Source: Oscillospiraceae bacterium
GTDB lineage: Bacteria > Bacillota > Clostridia > Saccharofermentanales > Saccharofermentanaceae
NCBI GenBank assembly: GCA_902782985.1
Contig: CACZPC010000025.1
Location: forward strand, 1-8,993
Length of the DNA: 8,993 nt
Direction of reading: 5' to 3'
In this document: one piece after another, positions 1 to 7,150 of the stretch
How the letters are laid out: every line of letters starts with the position of its first letter
Position numbering within the stretch: position 1 is the stretch's first letter
The notes under the pieces: model-generated
The model's database searches: none
Told to the model about the DNA's origin: nothing
What the model saw: the letters and a program-made list of their open reading frames with translations, nothing else
Translations under genes and position numbers: made by a program

Positions 1-67
1 CCACCCGGATTTGAACCGGGGAATAAAGGTTTTGCAGACCTTGGCCTTACCGCTTGGCTATGGCACC
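1..67 (-). tRNA. tRNA-Cys (GCA), 3' end cut by the window edge
   Basis: Read on the minus strand, the sequence starts with the acceptor strand GGTGCCA, followed by a D-arm (GCCAAGCGGTAAGGC), an anticodon arm with loop CTGCAAA (anticodon GCA, cysteine) closed by AAGGT/ACCTT, and a T-arm CCCGG-TTCAAAT-CCGGG. After TGG of the 3' acceptor strand the window ends, so the last acceptor bases, the discriminator base and CCA are outside. The small D-loop is normal for bacterial tRNA-Cys. A promoter lies just upstream at 80-108. Neighbouring tRNA genes may follow beyond the edge. Confidence 0.95.
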
Positions 68-79
68 ATGTGCCTGAAT

Positions 80-108
80 ATTATGCTGTAGGGGTAAGTT
101 TTTGTCAA
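80..108 (-). promoter_or_regulatory. Promoter of tRNA-Cys
   Basis: On the minus strand a perfect -35 box TTGACA (108-103) is separated by 17 bases from CATAAT (85-80), which matches the -10 consensus at five of six positions. Transcription would begin near 73-74, only a few bases before the mature tRNA 5' end at 67, as is usual for tRNA genes. Confidence 0.8.
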
Positions 109-188
109 GAGCATATCTCACGCAAATTGTAAAACGCTTTCTGACATTATATTTATAATTTCTTAAAGATTTTTTCTTTTCTTGCCGC

Positions 189-194
189 TATAAT
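189..194 (+). promoter_or_regulatory. -10 box of the ABC-2 transporter operon (leaderless start likely)
   Basis: A perfect TATAAT ends eight bases before the A of the start codon at 202, so transcription would start at or within a base or two of the ATG. No -35 box of quality is seen at the usual distance. A second TATAAT at 154-159 could serve instead and would give a leader of about 35 bases, but no Shine-Dalgarno sequence precedes the ATG in either case. The stretch 109-188 holds an AT-rich, T-tract-containing region and nothing else I recognise. Confidence 0.5.
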
Positions 195-201
195 ATGACC
201 T

Positions 202-1449
202 ATGATCTGGAAGATATTTAAATGGGAGATGGCCAGGATAACCTCAAACTGGAAAAGATCGGCAGCAGTTCTTCTGCTTCCCGCAGCCCTTATGGTCATC
301 GCGATAAATGCGTTCCCCATGCTGATAAATTATCTGTCGACGGGCACCTTCGGCAAGAGCACAGTCTATATCGTAGAACCGCCCGCATCTTTTGAAGGAT
401 ACCTCGCCGAGATCGAAGGAAGGACCGCTTTCAAGATAATAACGATCTCACAGGAGGAAATGGACGAGGACTATCCGACATCCGCGTTCAATGCGGCGAT
501 CAAGCGGGGCAACATCTTCGTCTTCTTCAGCAGCAGCGATGATGTCGGCTTTGATGAAGAAATACAAAGATATTACGATAATCTGGCGGCGGGACATACA
601 GGTGCTACAAGTCATGCTACCGTTACGCTGGCTTTTGACGGATCGTCTATCCTTGCGGAAAGCAAGGCAGACAGCTTTTCGGAAGTAGTACTGGACAGCT
701 ACACGGCAACATTGCCGGAAAAGCTTGCCGCCGAGAAGCAGGCGGTCATAGGAGAGCCTTTCACCGTAGATTCATTTAATCCGATAGTCAAGATCCTCGA
801 TCACAGGTCACAGGCTAATTCCAGAGCCTCCGAAGTAGTCCCGGGGATCATGATCCTCCTCATGTATTATTGCGTTTATTCCCTTACATGCGACCTCTTC
901 GCAGCCGAGAAGGACAGAGGATTCTTTAATAAGCTCCTGCTGACTCCGGTCCCGGGCAGGAAGATCGTCTACGGCAAGATGCTCTGTATCATCACGATAT
1001 CCGTTTTTTCGGCACTCATCGCTTTCGCTTTCCTTTTTCTTTCATCCTGGCTCAATACGAGCAATGATGCCGCTTCCCTTATCCCCTTCGGAATGCTCCT
1101 GACGACTTCGCAGCTTCTGACGATGCTCGCTGTCGTTGTGACCGGCGCTTTTATGATGACGGTCACCAGTATATATGTTGTGTTTTCCCTTGATAAGATG
1201 CAGGACATTATCATAAACCTTCAGCTGCCCCTGGCTCTGCTGCTCATGGATTTCTTCATCATGATGCTTCGAGGCAACAGGCCTTTATTGCTGGAGCTCT
1301 GCTTCCCCATGCATAATTCGATCTGCATGATAAGAGATATCTTCTGGTCTGAGGATACGCCGTTGAGGCTGTTGCTCGTCCTCACCGTTAATATGCTCTG
1401 GGGAATGCTGATACTGCAAAGACTCTTTAAGAAGGAGATATTCCGATGA
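202..1449 (+). CDS. ABC-2 type transporter permease (NatB/YhaP-like)
   Basis: This 415-residue protein is predicted to be a membrane subunit of an ABC exporter. It has one N-terminal transmembrane helix (about 18-40), a large extracytoplasmic domain (about 41-210) and five or so C-terminal helices (about 213-232, 258-282, 295-328, 338-357, 388-406), which is the ABC-2/NatB layout. The cytoplasmic motif EKDRGFFNKLLLTPV (236-250) is the family's E-K-x-x-G-x(5)-L-x-x-P signature just after the second helix. The start ATG 202 has no Shine-Dalgarno sequence and follows a TATAAT by eight bases, so it may be read from a leaderless message; a later Met at residue 10 is a less likely start. The stop overlaps the ATPase start (ATGA), indicating translational coupling. 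The substrate is unknown; sodium or a peptide are possibilities from family relatives only. Confidence 0.85.
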   Translation: MIWKIFKWEMARITSNWKRSAAVLLLPAALMVIAINAFPMLINYLSTGTFGKSTVYIVEPPASFEGYLAEIEGRTAFKIITISQEEMDEDYPTSAFNAAIKRGNIFVFFSSSDDVGFDEEIQRYYDNLAAGHTGATSHATVTLAFDGSSILAESKADSFSEVVLDSYTATLPEKLAAEKQAVIGEPFTVDSFNPIVKILDHRSQANSRASEVVPGIMILLMYYCVYSLTCDLFAAEKDRGFFNKLLLTPVPGRKIVYGKMLCIITISVFSALIAFAFLFLSSWLNTSNDAASLIPFGMLLTTSQLLTMLAVVVTGAFMMTVTSIYVVFSLDKMQDIIINLQLPLALLLMDFFIMMLRGNRPLLLELCFPMHNSICMIRDIFWSEDTPLRLLLVLTVNMLWGMLILQRLFKKEIFR

Positions 1450-2192
1450 CCGACGAAGTAATGATCTCATTAAAGGATATACATAAGAGCTACACCAGGG
1501 ATTCAGAGACCATCAAAGGCGTAAGCTTCCATGTCAGGAGCGGCGAGGTATACGGACTTCTGGGGCCCAACGGCGCCGGCAAGACTACGCTGATGCAGAT
1601 GATCTCCACCTTATCCTCTCCCTCATCGGGCGACATCAAGATATGCGGAATGTCCCCGTCGAAGGATAAGCTCAAGATCCACGAAAAGATAGGCTTTCTC
1701 ACTACCGAGGTCAAGCTCGATCCTCTCTCCACGCCGGATAAGCTCTACGATTTCTTCGCGGCTCTTTATAACATCGACAAGGACTTAGTGCCGTTCCAGA
1801 AGGAAACGGCTTTTGACAGATTCGGGATCAAGCCTTTCGCCGATAAGAGGATCATCGAGCTTTCTACCGGAATGAAGCAGAAGGTCTCCATAGCCATAAG
1901 TCTTATCCACGAGCCGCCGGTCATCATATTCGACGAACCTACGAACGGACTTGATATATTGACATCAAAGCAGGTTACGGATTACCTGCTCGAACTCAAG
2001 GCACAGGGACGTGCCATCATCCTTTCGACGCATATCTTCTCCGTAGCGGAAGATCTGTGCGACAGGATCGGAATACTCGTAGACGGAAGGATAGTCGCGG
2101 AAGGAAACAGCAAGGAACTCATGGGACTTACGGGCACATGCAGGTTCGAAGACGCTTTCTTTACGCTTTATAAAGAGCATCACCATGAATAA
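1446..2192 (+). CDS. ABC transporter ATP-binding protein, NatA type
   Basis: This 248-residue protein is the nucleotide-binding subunit that powers the two flanking permeases. Visible motifs are Walker A GPNGAGKTT (40-48), signature LSTGMKQKV (139-147), Walker B VIIFDEPTNGLD with D163 and E164, and the H-loop histidine H196 in STHIFS. At the Q-loop position the protein reads IGFLTTEVKLD (82-92) without the usual glutamine; NatA-type exporters commonly have IGFLT followed by non-Gln residues here, which supports the subfamily call. An AAGGAG ribosome binding site lies eight bases before ATG 1446, and the start overlaps the upstream stop by four bases. Its own stop overlaps the next gene by eight bases, so all three genes should be one translationally coupled operon. 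Length matches B. subtilis NatA-like proteins; sodium export itself is not shown. Confidence 0.9.
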   Translation: MTDEVMISLKDIHKSYTRDSETIKGVSFHVRSGEVYGLLGPNGAGKTTLMQMISTLSSPSSGDIKICGMSPSKDKLKIHEKIGFLTTEVKLDPLSTPDKLYDFFAALYNIDKDLVPFQKETAFDRFGIKPFADKRIIELSTGMKQKVSIAISLIHEPPVIIFDEPTNGLDILTSKQVTDYLLELKAQGRAIILSTHIFSVAEDLCDRIGILVDGRIVAEGNSKELMGLTGTCRFEDAFFTLYKEHHHE

Positions 2193-4413
2193 CAGGGCAC
2201 TTTGGGCAATCGCCAAAAAGGCATTTCGCAACAGCGGAGGATTAAAGAGCAAGATGTCGGGCATCTCGCTCACCATGGGCATTCTCTTCACCTTCGCATT
2301 TATCAGCGCGATCTTCAGTATCGTTATGCCCTGGAGGGATTACTTCTATAACGGCGGCGAGACATCCGATGTGGTATTCATTCATACGCCGGACTCTCTC
2401 AGAAGATTTATTGATGAGAACGCTCCCGAAGTGGAAATAACCGAAAGCCGGAAATATGACGTCTCAGCCTATGACTTTGTGCAGTTCGGCAAGATAATGC
2501 ATGAACATGATGCTTTCTTGGTCATCTATTTCCCCGAGGATTTCGATGAGAAAGTCTACTCGGAGGATGGCGATATACCTCAGATCCTCACCTACTACAG
2601 GACCGACTCCGTCATATATACGGAATGGAAGGGTTATGTAGTCGATGAATATATGGAAGAGTATAAGGCATTCATCTGCAATGAGACCGGAAGGCCCGCT
2701 TCCGCATCGGAAGAGATCAGTATTACCAAATATCCGGTGCAGACCGGAAATGAAACGAACGGATTCTATAATGCCGTCAAATATGCCGCCACAGCAGTCA
2801 TCCCGCTCATTTTATTCATCGGTATACTCTATATGTCCATGAACTCGGGAACCAACGTCATCGCAGGCGAGAAGGAAAAGGGCACATTTGCCGCCGTTCT
2901 ACTGAGTCCGGTAAGGCGTCGCGACATAATCATCGGCAATATTCTCGGAGTATCGCTGGCTGCTGCTATTCCCGCGGTGATCTTCTATTTTCTCAGCAGT
3001 CTGGTCCCGGCATATGCAGGGATCGGAGGATTTATCGTGGGATTGCCGCTGCTTCTGAGCCTTATCATCTTCATCGCATCCGCCACGATCCTGATATCCG
3101 TTTTGAATGATTCGGTCGTATCGGCGCAGACTGCTTTCCTGCCCGTGTTCTTCATACTTGTAACCATCTGTATCACCTGTATCAAGAATTCCGAGCAGAA
3201 CGATATGATCTATGAGTGGGTGCCGCTGTACGGCCATTTCTACGGTCTTGGAAATATCCTGTTCAGGTGCGGTATTACCGAGATCATAAACGGTACCATA
3301 TGCACCGTTAATACACTTATCCTGAGCGGCGTTATCATTTTTATATCGATAAAGCTCCTTGAGGTCGAGGCATTCACCGTCTATACCGATCCCGACAGCG
3401 ACAGGAAAGAAAAAAGATATCTCACCGATCCCGTCTACAAGAAGTCTCTTCCCGGATTTCTTATTGACCAGATCACATACCCGCTGGTCATCCTGTCGAT
3501 CTTCCAGCTTCTGGCTATCATCCCTACCGTCGTTAAATACATGGGCGATAAGGGATATTCCGATTTCATCGAGGATCTTCAGTATGTCAAGACTATCCCC
3601 GACATCGTCAAGGTGTCATTTGAAGTGCTGGCGATATTCCTCTCGGATCCGCTCTTCCTCTGCCTCATGGCACTCGGATATTTCCTCATCATGGTATGCT
3701 ACTTCCTGAAGACACGCCGCAATTCAGTCGGTACAAAAGCACGTAATGTAAGAAACTGCCTGACTGCCATAGGACTTAAGCTCCACAGATCTGCCGTCAT
3801 CAAGTATTTCGGCGGCATAGCCCTCGGAGCAGGACTCATGTCCCTTGTATATATAGTATTAAATATTACGGGGCAGATAAGATTCGGCGGCATGGGACTT
3901 GCTTCCTCAGCCGTCCCGATACTTATCAGCTCGATAATAATGTGGATCCCTCAGGGAGCCTGTGAAGAACTGATGTTCCGCGGTTATATGCTCCCGGTAA
4001 TGGATAAGCGCATCGGACTTAAGATGGCATTCGTATTCTCTTCGTTACTCTTCTCGGTATTTCACAGCATGAACGTCGGATATACTCCGCTAGCTTCAGT
4101 CAATCTTTTCCTGATCGCTCTCCTCTTCGCTCTCATATCCTATAAGAGCGGAAGTATCTGGATCACTGCGGGAGCACATACGGCCTGGAACTTCTGTCAG
4201 GGTAACCTCTACGGACTTCAGGTCAGCGGCTCTGATCTGTCCGCTTCCATCTGTAATACCAGCTATACCGATTCAGCCAGAGACATCATTACGGGAGGCG
4301 CTTTCGGACCCGAGGGCGGCCTTGCCGTCACTGCGATCATAATGCCGCTTCTGATAATAATGCTGATCTCGGTTATAAAGGACAGAAAAAAGAAGCTCCC
4401 TCTGTGGCCGTGA
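2185..4413 (+). CDS. ABC-2 permease fused to a CPBP (Rce1-like) intramembrane metalloprotease
   Basis: This 742-residue protein joins two modules. Residues 1 to about 395 form a NatB-like ABC-2 permease: helix at 27-49, extracytoplasmic domain at about 50-198, the cytoplasmic motif GEKEKGTFAAVLLSP (228-242), and further helices up to about 391. Residues from about 425 to the end are a polytopic CPBP (Abi/CAAX-protease-like) domain. Its three hallmark motifs are all intact: EELMFR (E594, E595, R599), FSVFH (F623, H627) and HTAWN (H665, N669), so the protease active site looks complete. The start ATG overlaps the ATPase stop by eight bases and has only a weak AAAGAG upstream, consistent with translational coupling. 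The protein probably pairs with the 202-1449 permease, giving an asymmetric transporter with one protease. The last 41 bases overlap the end of btuD on the other strand. Annotated permease/CPBP fusions exist in Clostridia; the protease substrate is unknown. Confidence 0.88.
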   Translation: MNNRALWAIAKKAFRNSGGLKSKMSGISLTMGILFTFAFISAIFSIVMPWRDYFYNGGETSDVVFIHTPDSLRRFIDENAPEVEITESRKYDVSAYDFVQFGKIMHEHDAFLVIYFPEDFDEKVYSEDGDIPQILTYYRTDSVIYTEWKGYVVDEYMEEYKAFICNETGRPASASEEISITKYPVQTGNETNGFYNAVKYAATAVIPLILFIGILYMSMNSGTNVIAGEKEKGTFAAVLLSPVRRRDIIIGNILGVSLAAAIPAVIFYFLSSLVPAYAGIGGFIVGLPLLLSLIIFIASATILISVLNDSVVSAQTAFLPVFFILVTICITCIKNSEQNDMIYEWVPLYGHFYGLGNILFRCGITEIINGTICTVNTLILSGVIIFISIKLLEVEAFTVYTDPDSDRKEKRYLTDPVYKKSLPGFLIDQITYPLVILSIFQLLAIIPTVVKYMGDKGYSDFIEDLQYVKTIPDIVKVSFEVLAIFLSDPLFLCLMALGYFLIMVCYFLKTRRNSVGTKARNVRNCLTAIGLKLHRSAVIKYFGGIALGAGLMSLVYIVLNITGQIRFGGMGLASSAVPILISSIIMWIPQGACEELMFRGYMLPVMDKRIGLKMAFVFSSLLFSVFHSMNVGYTPLASVNLFLIALLFALISYKSGSIWITAGAHTAWNFCQGNLYGLQVSGSDLSASICNTSYTDSARDIITGGAFGPEGGLAVTAIIMPLLIIMLISVIKDRKKKLPLWP

Positions 4414-5080
4414 TCATCTCGAAAGGCGATTCGAAGACATCACTTAAGACTTCGGTATCAAGACTGTCTTTAACACAGACGAGCTTTCCGCCCTTCATAA
4501 GGATAAATGAATCCGCGAATCTTACGGCGGTATTGATATCATGAAGAACTATTATAAAAGATTTGCCTTCGTTATCTCTAAGATCAACGAGCTTTCGCAT
4601 GGTGAGCTGATTATGCCTTATATCAAGACTGGATGAAGGTTCGTCCAGGACGGTCCAGGACGTATCCTGAGCCAGGGCACGAGCCGTCATGCAGCGCTGC
4701 TTTTCGCCGCCGGACAAAGTATCGAATATCCTGTCGGACAGTGCTTCCAGTTCCATATCCGAGATCGCCTTATCCACAAGTGCTCTGTCATCGGGAGTAA
4801 GACCGGTGAAGAACCTGCTCTTATCATATCTTCCCAGAGCTACCGTATCATAGACAGACAGTGCCACATTGCCATAGACATTCTGCGGTACATATGAGAT
4901 ATCCCCTGATGCGGCATACCGCGCCACGAGAGACTTCACAAGAGTCGTCTTACCGCAGCCGTTGGGGCCCAGGATACAGTGGATCTTACCGGGCTCAAAT
5001 GTATGGCTGAAGGAATCTAGTACGATGCGCTTGCCGTATGTTACGGTTATCTTATCCGCTTTAAGAGGTCCGAGGCTCAC
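4373..5080 (-). CDS. btuD: Corrinoid (vitamin B12) ABC transporter ATP-binding protein BtuD
   Basis: The predicted 235-residue ATPase energises BtuC. I chose GTG at 5080-5078: it overlaps the btuC stop as GTGA, has an AAGGGGGAG ribosome binding site five bases upstream (5094-5086), and the FepC/BtuD-type protein begins right after it (aromatic A-loop Y15). An in-frame ATG at 5251 would add 57 residues inside btuC and is rejected. Motifs, numbered from the GTG: Walker A GPNGCGKTT (38-46), Q-loop VPQ (Q66), signature LSGGE (122-126), Walker B VLDEP (D146, E147), D-loop SSLD (150-153), H-loop H180. The gap from the Walker A lysine to the Q-loop glutamine is only 22 residues, against about 40 in typical FepC/BtuD proteins. 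The TAA stop lies inside the convergent permease-protease gene. B12 specificity is inferred from the operon's riboswitch; the domain alone would fit iron-siderophore or haem uptake as well. Confidence 0.88.
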   Translation of the reverse strand: MSLGPLKADKITVTYGKRIVLDSFSHTFEPGKIHCILGPNGCGKTTLVKSLVARYAASGDISYVPQNVYGNVALSVYDTVALGRYDKSRFFTGLTPDDRALVDKAISDMELEALSDRIFDTLSGGEKQRCMTARALAQDTSWTVLDEPSSSLDIRHNQLTMRKLVDLRDNEGKSFIIVLHDINTAVRFADSFILMKGGKLVCVKDSLDTEVLSDVFESPFEMITATEGASFFCPL

Positions 5081-6120
5081 AGCTTCTCCCCCTTTCGCCC
5101 TGCTCTTATCCTGCTTATTGCAAGGAGCCACAGAAAATAAGGTGCACCGATAAGGCTCGTGATCGCACCGATCGCCATTTCCCCCGGAGCTACTATGGTC
5201 TTGGCAACCGAATCGCATATGACCATGAAGAACGCGCCGACAAAGAAGCACATCAGCAGTTTCTGTCTTGCCTTATATACTCTGAAGAAAGCTACTATAT
5301 GAGGGATTATAAGTCCTACAAATCCGATGATACCCGAATTGGCAACGCAGAAGGCCAGCAGGACCGATGCCAGACAAAGCGTGATACCGAGAGTTCTCGA
5401 CTGATTGACACCCAGTGACAATGCAGCCTCCTTGCCCAGCTTCAGGACATCGATACGCGGACTTATCCAGATAAGAAGCGGTACGCATATGCCCACTACG
5501 ACAGCCAGCACCTGCATCTTGGCCACAGTGGACGACGAGAATGTACCGAGCATCCACATATAGACACGCTCCATGCTGTCCATATGAAGTGTCATGAGAA
5601 CGGTTATAAAAGCACTCATTATCGAAGAGATGGCAATACCCGCCAGCAAAGTGGAAGAAGTATCATATTCGCCGCTGCTCCTGGCTATAAGAAATACCAT
5701 CATCCATGTGACCGCAGCACCGATGATCGCACCGATATAACTGCCGGTAAATCCCTCGCCGATAATAACGATATTAAGCCCGGAGACAATTGCTATCGCA
5801 GCTCCCAGAGCACTTCCCGATGATATTCCCAGGACTGAAGGATCAGCCATCGGATTGCGAAAGAGTCCCTGCATCACGCATCCTACGGATGCCAGTGCAC
5901 CGCCGCATAATGCCGCGGTAAATACTCTCGGGACCCTGACTCTGCCGATTATCGTCACCACCGTCGGTGACAGCTCATCTTTCATTCCTGAAAAGTACTT
6001 TATGACTTCGCCCAAAGTCACATTACTGCTGCCTAAGCAGCAAGAAGCTGCCACCGCGAACAAAGTCGCGATGACAGCTAATATCAGCTTAAGCCTGAAA
6101 AGATCACGCTGCCTGTGCAT
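5077..6120 (-). CDS. btuC: Corrinoid (vitamin B12) ABC transporter permease BtuC (FecCD family)
   Basis: This 347-residue polytopic protein is the membrane channel of the uptake system, with a first helix at about 10-29 and a hydrophobic pattern fitting about ten helices. Family hallmarks are RVPRVFTAALCGGALASVG (62-80) followed by MQGLFRNPMADPSVLGISSG (83-102), the EAALSLGV segment (231-238) where the ATPase-contacting coupling loop lies, SGIIGFVGLIIPHIVAFF (262-279), and GEMAIGAITSLIGAPYFLWL (313-332). These are diagnostic of the FecCD/BtuC family shared by B12, haem and siderophore importers; the upstream cobalamin riboswitch selects B12. The ATG at 6120 lies 17 bases inside the end of btuF, and no strong ribosome binding site is seen, so translation is probably coupled to btuF. 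The stop overlaps the btuD GTG by four bases. Confidence 0.92.
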   Translation of the reverse strand: MHRQRDLFRLKLILAVIATLFAVAASCCLGSSNVTLGEVIKYFSGMKDELSPTVVTIIGRVRVPRVFTAALCGGALASVGCVMQGLFRNPMADPSVLGISSGSALGAAIAIVSGLNIVIIGEGFTGSYIGAIIGAAVTWMMVFLIARSSGEYDTSSTLLAGIAISSIMSAFITVLMTLHMDSMERVYMWMLGTFSSSTVAKMQVLAVVVGICVPLLIWISPRIDVLKLGKEAALSLGVNQSRTLGITLCLASVLLAFCVANSGIIGFVGLIIPHIVAFFRVYKARQKLLMCFFVGAFFMVICDSVAKTIVAPGEMAIGAITSLIGAPYFLWLLAISRIRAGRKGEKL

Positions 6121-7090
6121 CTTCTGCCGCGTCAGCGGAAACAGCCTCCTGGATGAGCTCTACAGCCTCAAGGTTTCTGGGGCCCTGTCTCTCGAAGAGG
6201 TTATTGTCGATAGCGATAACTCTGCCCTCCTGTACTGCAGTAAGAGAAGAATAGGGCTCTGTCTCAAGGAATGCATCATAGCCCCATGCAGGTACGAGGA
6301 TATAATCGGGATCTGCTTCGATAAGAGCCTCGGCTGAGTAGCTCCAGCCGGTAACGTCAGCAGCTGCATTTGTAGCACCTGCTGCAACGATGATATCGTT
6401 AATGAACGTATCGCCGCCTGCAGTATAATCGCCGTACTCACCGTAACCCATGCAGTAATAGACAGTAGCATCTGTCTCGGGAGCATTAGCCTTAAGCTCG
6501 GCAAGATCAGCAGAAAGCTCTTCTACAAGAGCCTCACCTGCATCATGAGCACCGATTACATCGGCAACATCTGCGATAACGTCGAACATGCCCTCAAGAG
6601 TAGTCTCGTCTCTGATGATAACAACGGGGATGCCGAGATCAGTAATGGCATTATAAGCTTCCTCACTGAAGATAGAGGATGCGATAACGACATCGGGCTC
6701 AAGGGAAGCAATAAGTTCCGTATCAGGGAGATCGATGGGACCTACAGCCTGGATATCGAATACTGCCTCGGGATAATCATCATAATCTGATCTTCCTACG
6801 AGCTTATCCTCTGCTCCGAGTGCAAATACGATCTCGGTAAGAGCAGGAGATACGCTTACGATCTTCTGAGGCTCAGACTCGATAGTAACTTCGTTGCCGT
6901 AAGCATCTGTGTACGTAAGAGGATAGATGGAATCCTCAGCTTCTGTTGTCTCTTCAGTTGTCGTTTCTTCTGTAGCTGCAGCCGTAGTAGTCTCGGCAGC
7001 AGTAGTCTCCTCGGCAGATGAAGAGCAGGAAGAGATGACACCGCATGTCATGGCAAATGCCAATGCGAGTGCAAGCATTTTCCTTTTCAT
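6104..7090 (-). CDS. btuF: Corrinoid (vitamin B12) substrate-binding lipoprotein BtuF
   Basis: This 328-residue protein should capture corrinoid outside the membrane and deliver it to BtuC. It has a lipoprotein signal peptide (KRK n-region, hydrophobic core, lipobox ISSC with lipidated Cys22), then a Thr/Glu/Ala-rich tether (about 23-53), then a Periplasmic-binding-protein-2 (helical-backbone) domain from about 55 to 315. Typical family segments are PQKIVSVSPALTEIVFALGA, then VGRSDYDDYP, LEPDVVIA, and the C-terminal GPRNLEAVELI. The tail is acidic and alanine-rich. A GGAAGG ribosome binding site (7103-7098) lies seven bases before ATG 7090. The gene is first in the operon, directly behind the cobalamin riboswitch, which is the main reason to call it BtuF and not an iron-siderophore binder. 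The protein is strikingly acidic. Ligand contacts cannot be judged from the sequence alone. Confidence 0.9.
   Translation of the reverse strand: MKRKMLALALAFAMTCGVISSCSSSAEETTAAETTTAAATEETTTEETTEAEDSIYPLTYTDAYGNEVTIESEPQKIVSVSPALTEIVFALGAEDKLVGRSDYDDYPEAVFDIQAVGPIDLPDTELIASLEPDVVIASSIFSEEAYNAITDLGIPVVIIRDETTLEGMFDVIADVADVIGAHDAGEALVEELSADLAELKANAPETDATVYYCMGYGEYGDYTAGGDTFINDIIVAAGATNAAADVTGWSYSAEALIEADPDYILVPAWGYDAFLETEPYSSLTAVQEGRVIAIDNNLFERQGPRNLEAVELIQEAVSADAAEDAQAA
6932..7024 (-). repeat. Low-complexity Thr/Glu/Ala tether in btuF
   Basis: These bases encode residues 23-53 of BtuF, made almost only of Thr, Glu, Ala and Ser. At DNA level it shows imperfect short repeats such as the paired AGTAGTCTC units around 6986-7010. 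It is a flexible spacer between the lipid anchor and the binding domain, of a kind common in Clostridia lipoproteins, and the sort of tract that can vary in length between strains. Confidence 0.7.
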
Positions 7091-7097
7091 ATAAATA

Positions 7098-7128
7098 CCT
7101 TCCGCATGCTAGCCGCCCTCCGCAGCAT
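7098..7128 (-). promoter_or_regulatory. Riboswitch expression platform: hairpin next to the btuF ribosome binding site
   Basis: Between the aptamer and btuF, a stem ATGCTGC (7128-7122) pairs with GC(T)AGCAT (7113-7106, one bulged T) around the loop GGAGGGCG; an overlapping alternative pairs GCATG (7133-7129) with CATGC (7108-7104). The Shine-Dalgarno GGAAGG (7103-7098) abuts this stem. No T-run follows, so it is not an intrinsic terminator. The G-rich loop could kiss the CCCC-containing loop of the aptamer, as the L5-L13 contact does in cobalamin riboswitches, which would influence ribosome access. The structure is drawn by eye. Confidence 0.45.
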
Positions 7129-7150
7129 CATGCAACATATAAGACTCATC

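Noticed and set aside
154..159. A TATAAT upstream of the more proximal one as the main promoter of the ABC-2 operon.
   Set aside because: No -35 box stands at a usual distance and it would not supply a ribosome binding site. It is kept as an alternative in the promoter entry but not called separately.
5081..5251. An N-terminal extension of btuD from an in-frame ATG at 5251, giving 292 residues.
   Set aside because: The extra 57 residues lie wholly within the btuC coding sequence in another frame, are Cys/His/Gly-rich without family similarity, and the GTG at 5080 has a strong ribosome binding site and the usual 4-base overlap.
5855..6337. A 160-codon plus-strand ORF across the btuC/btuF junction.
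   Set aside because: It is antisense to two well-supported genes, shows no recognisable domain, and is explained by codon bias of the opposite strand.
4373..7090. Iron-siderophore or haem transporter as the function of the minus-strand ABC operon.
   Set aside because: The protein families allow it, but the adjoining cobalamin riboswitch with a clear B12 box makes corrinoid uptake far more likely.
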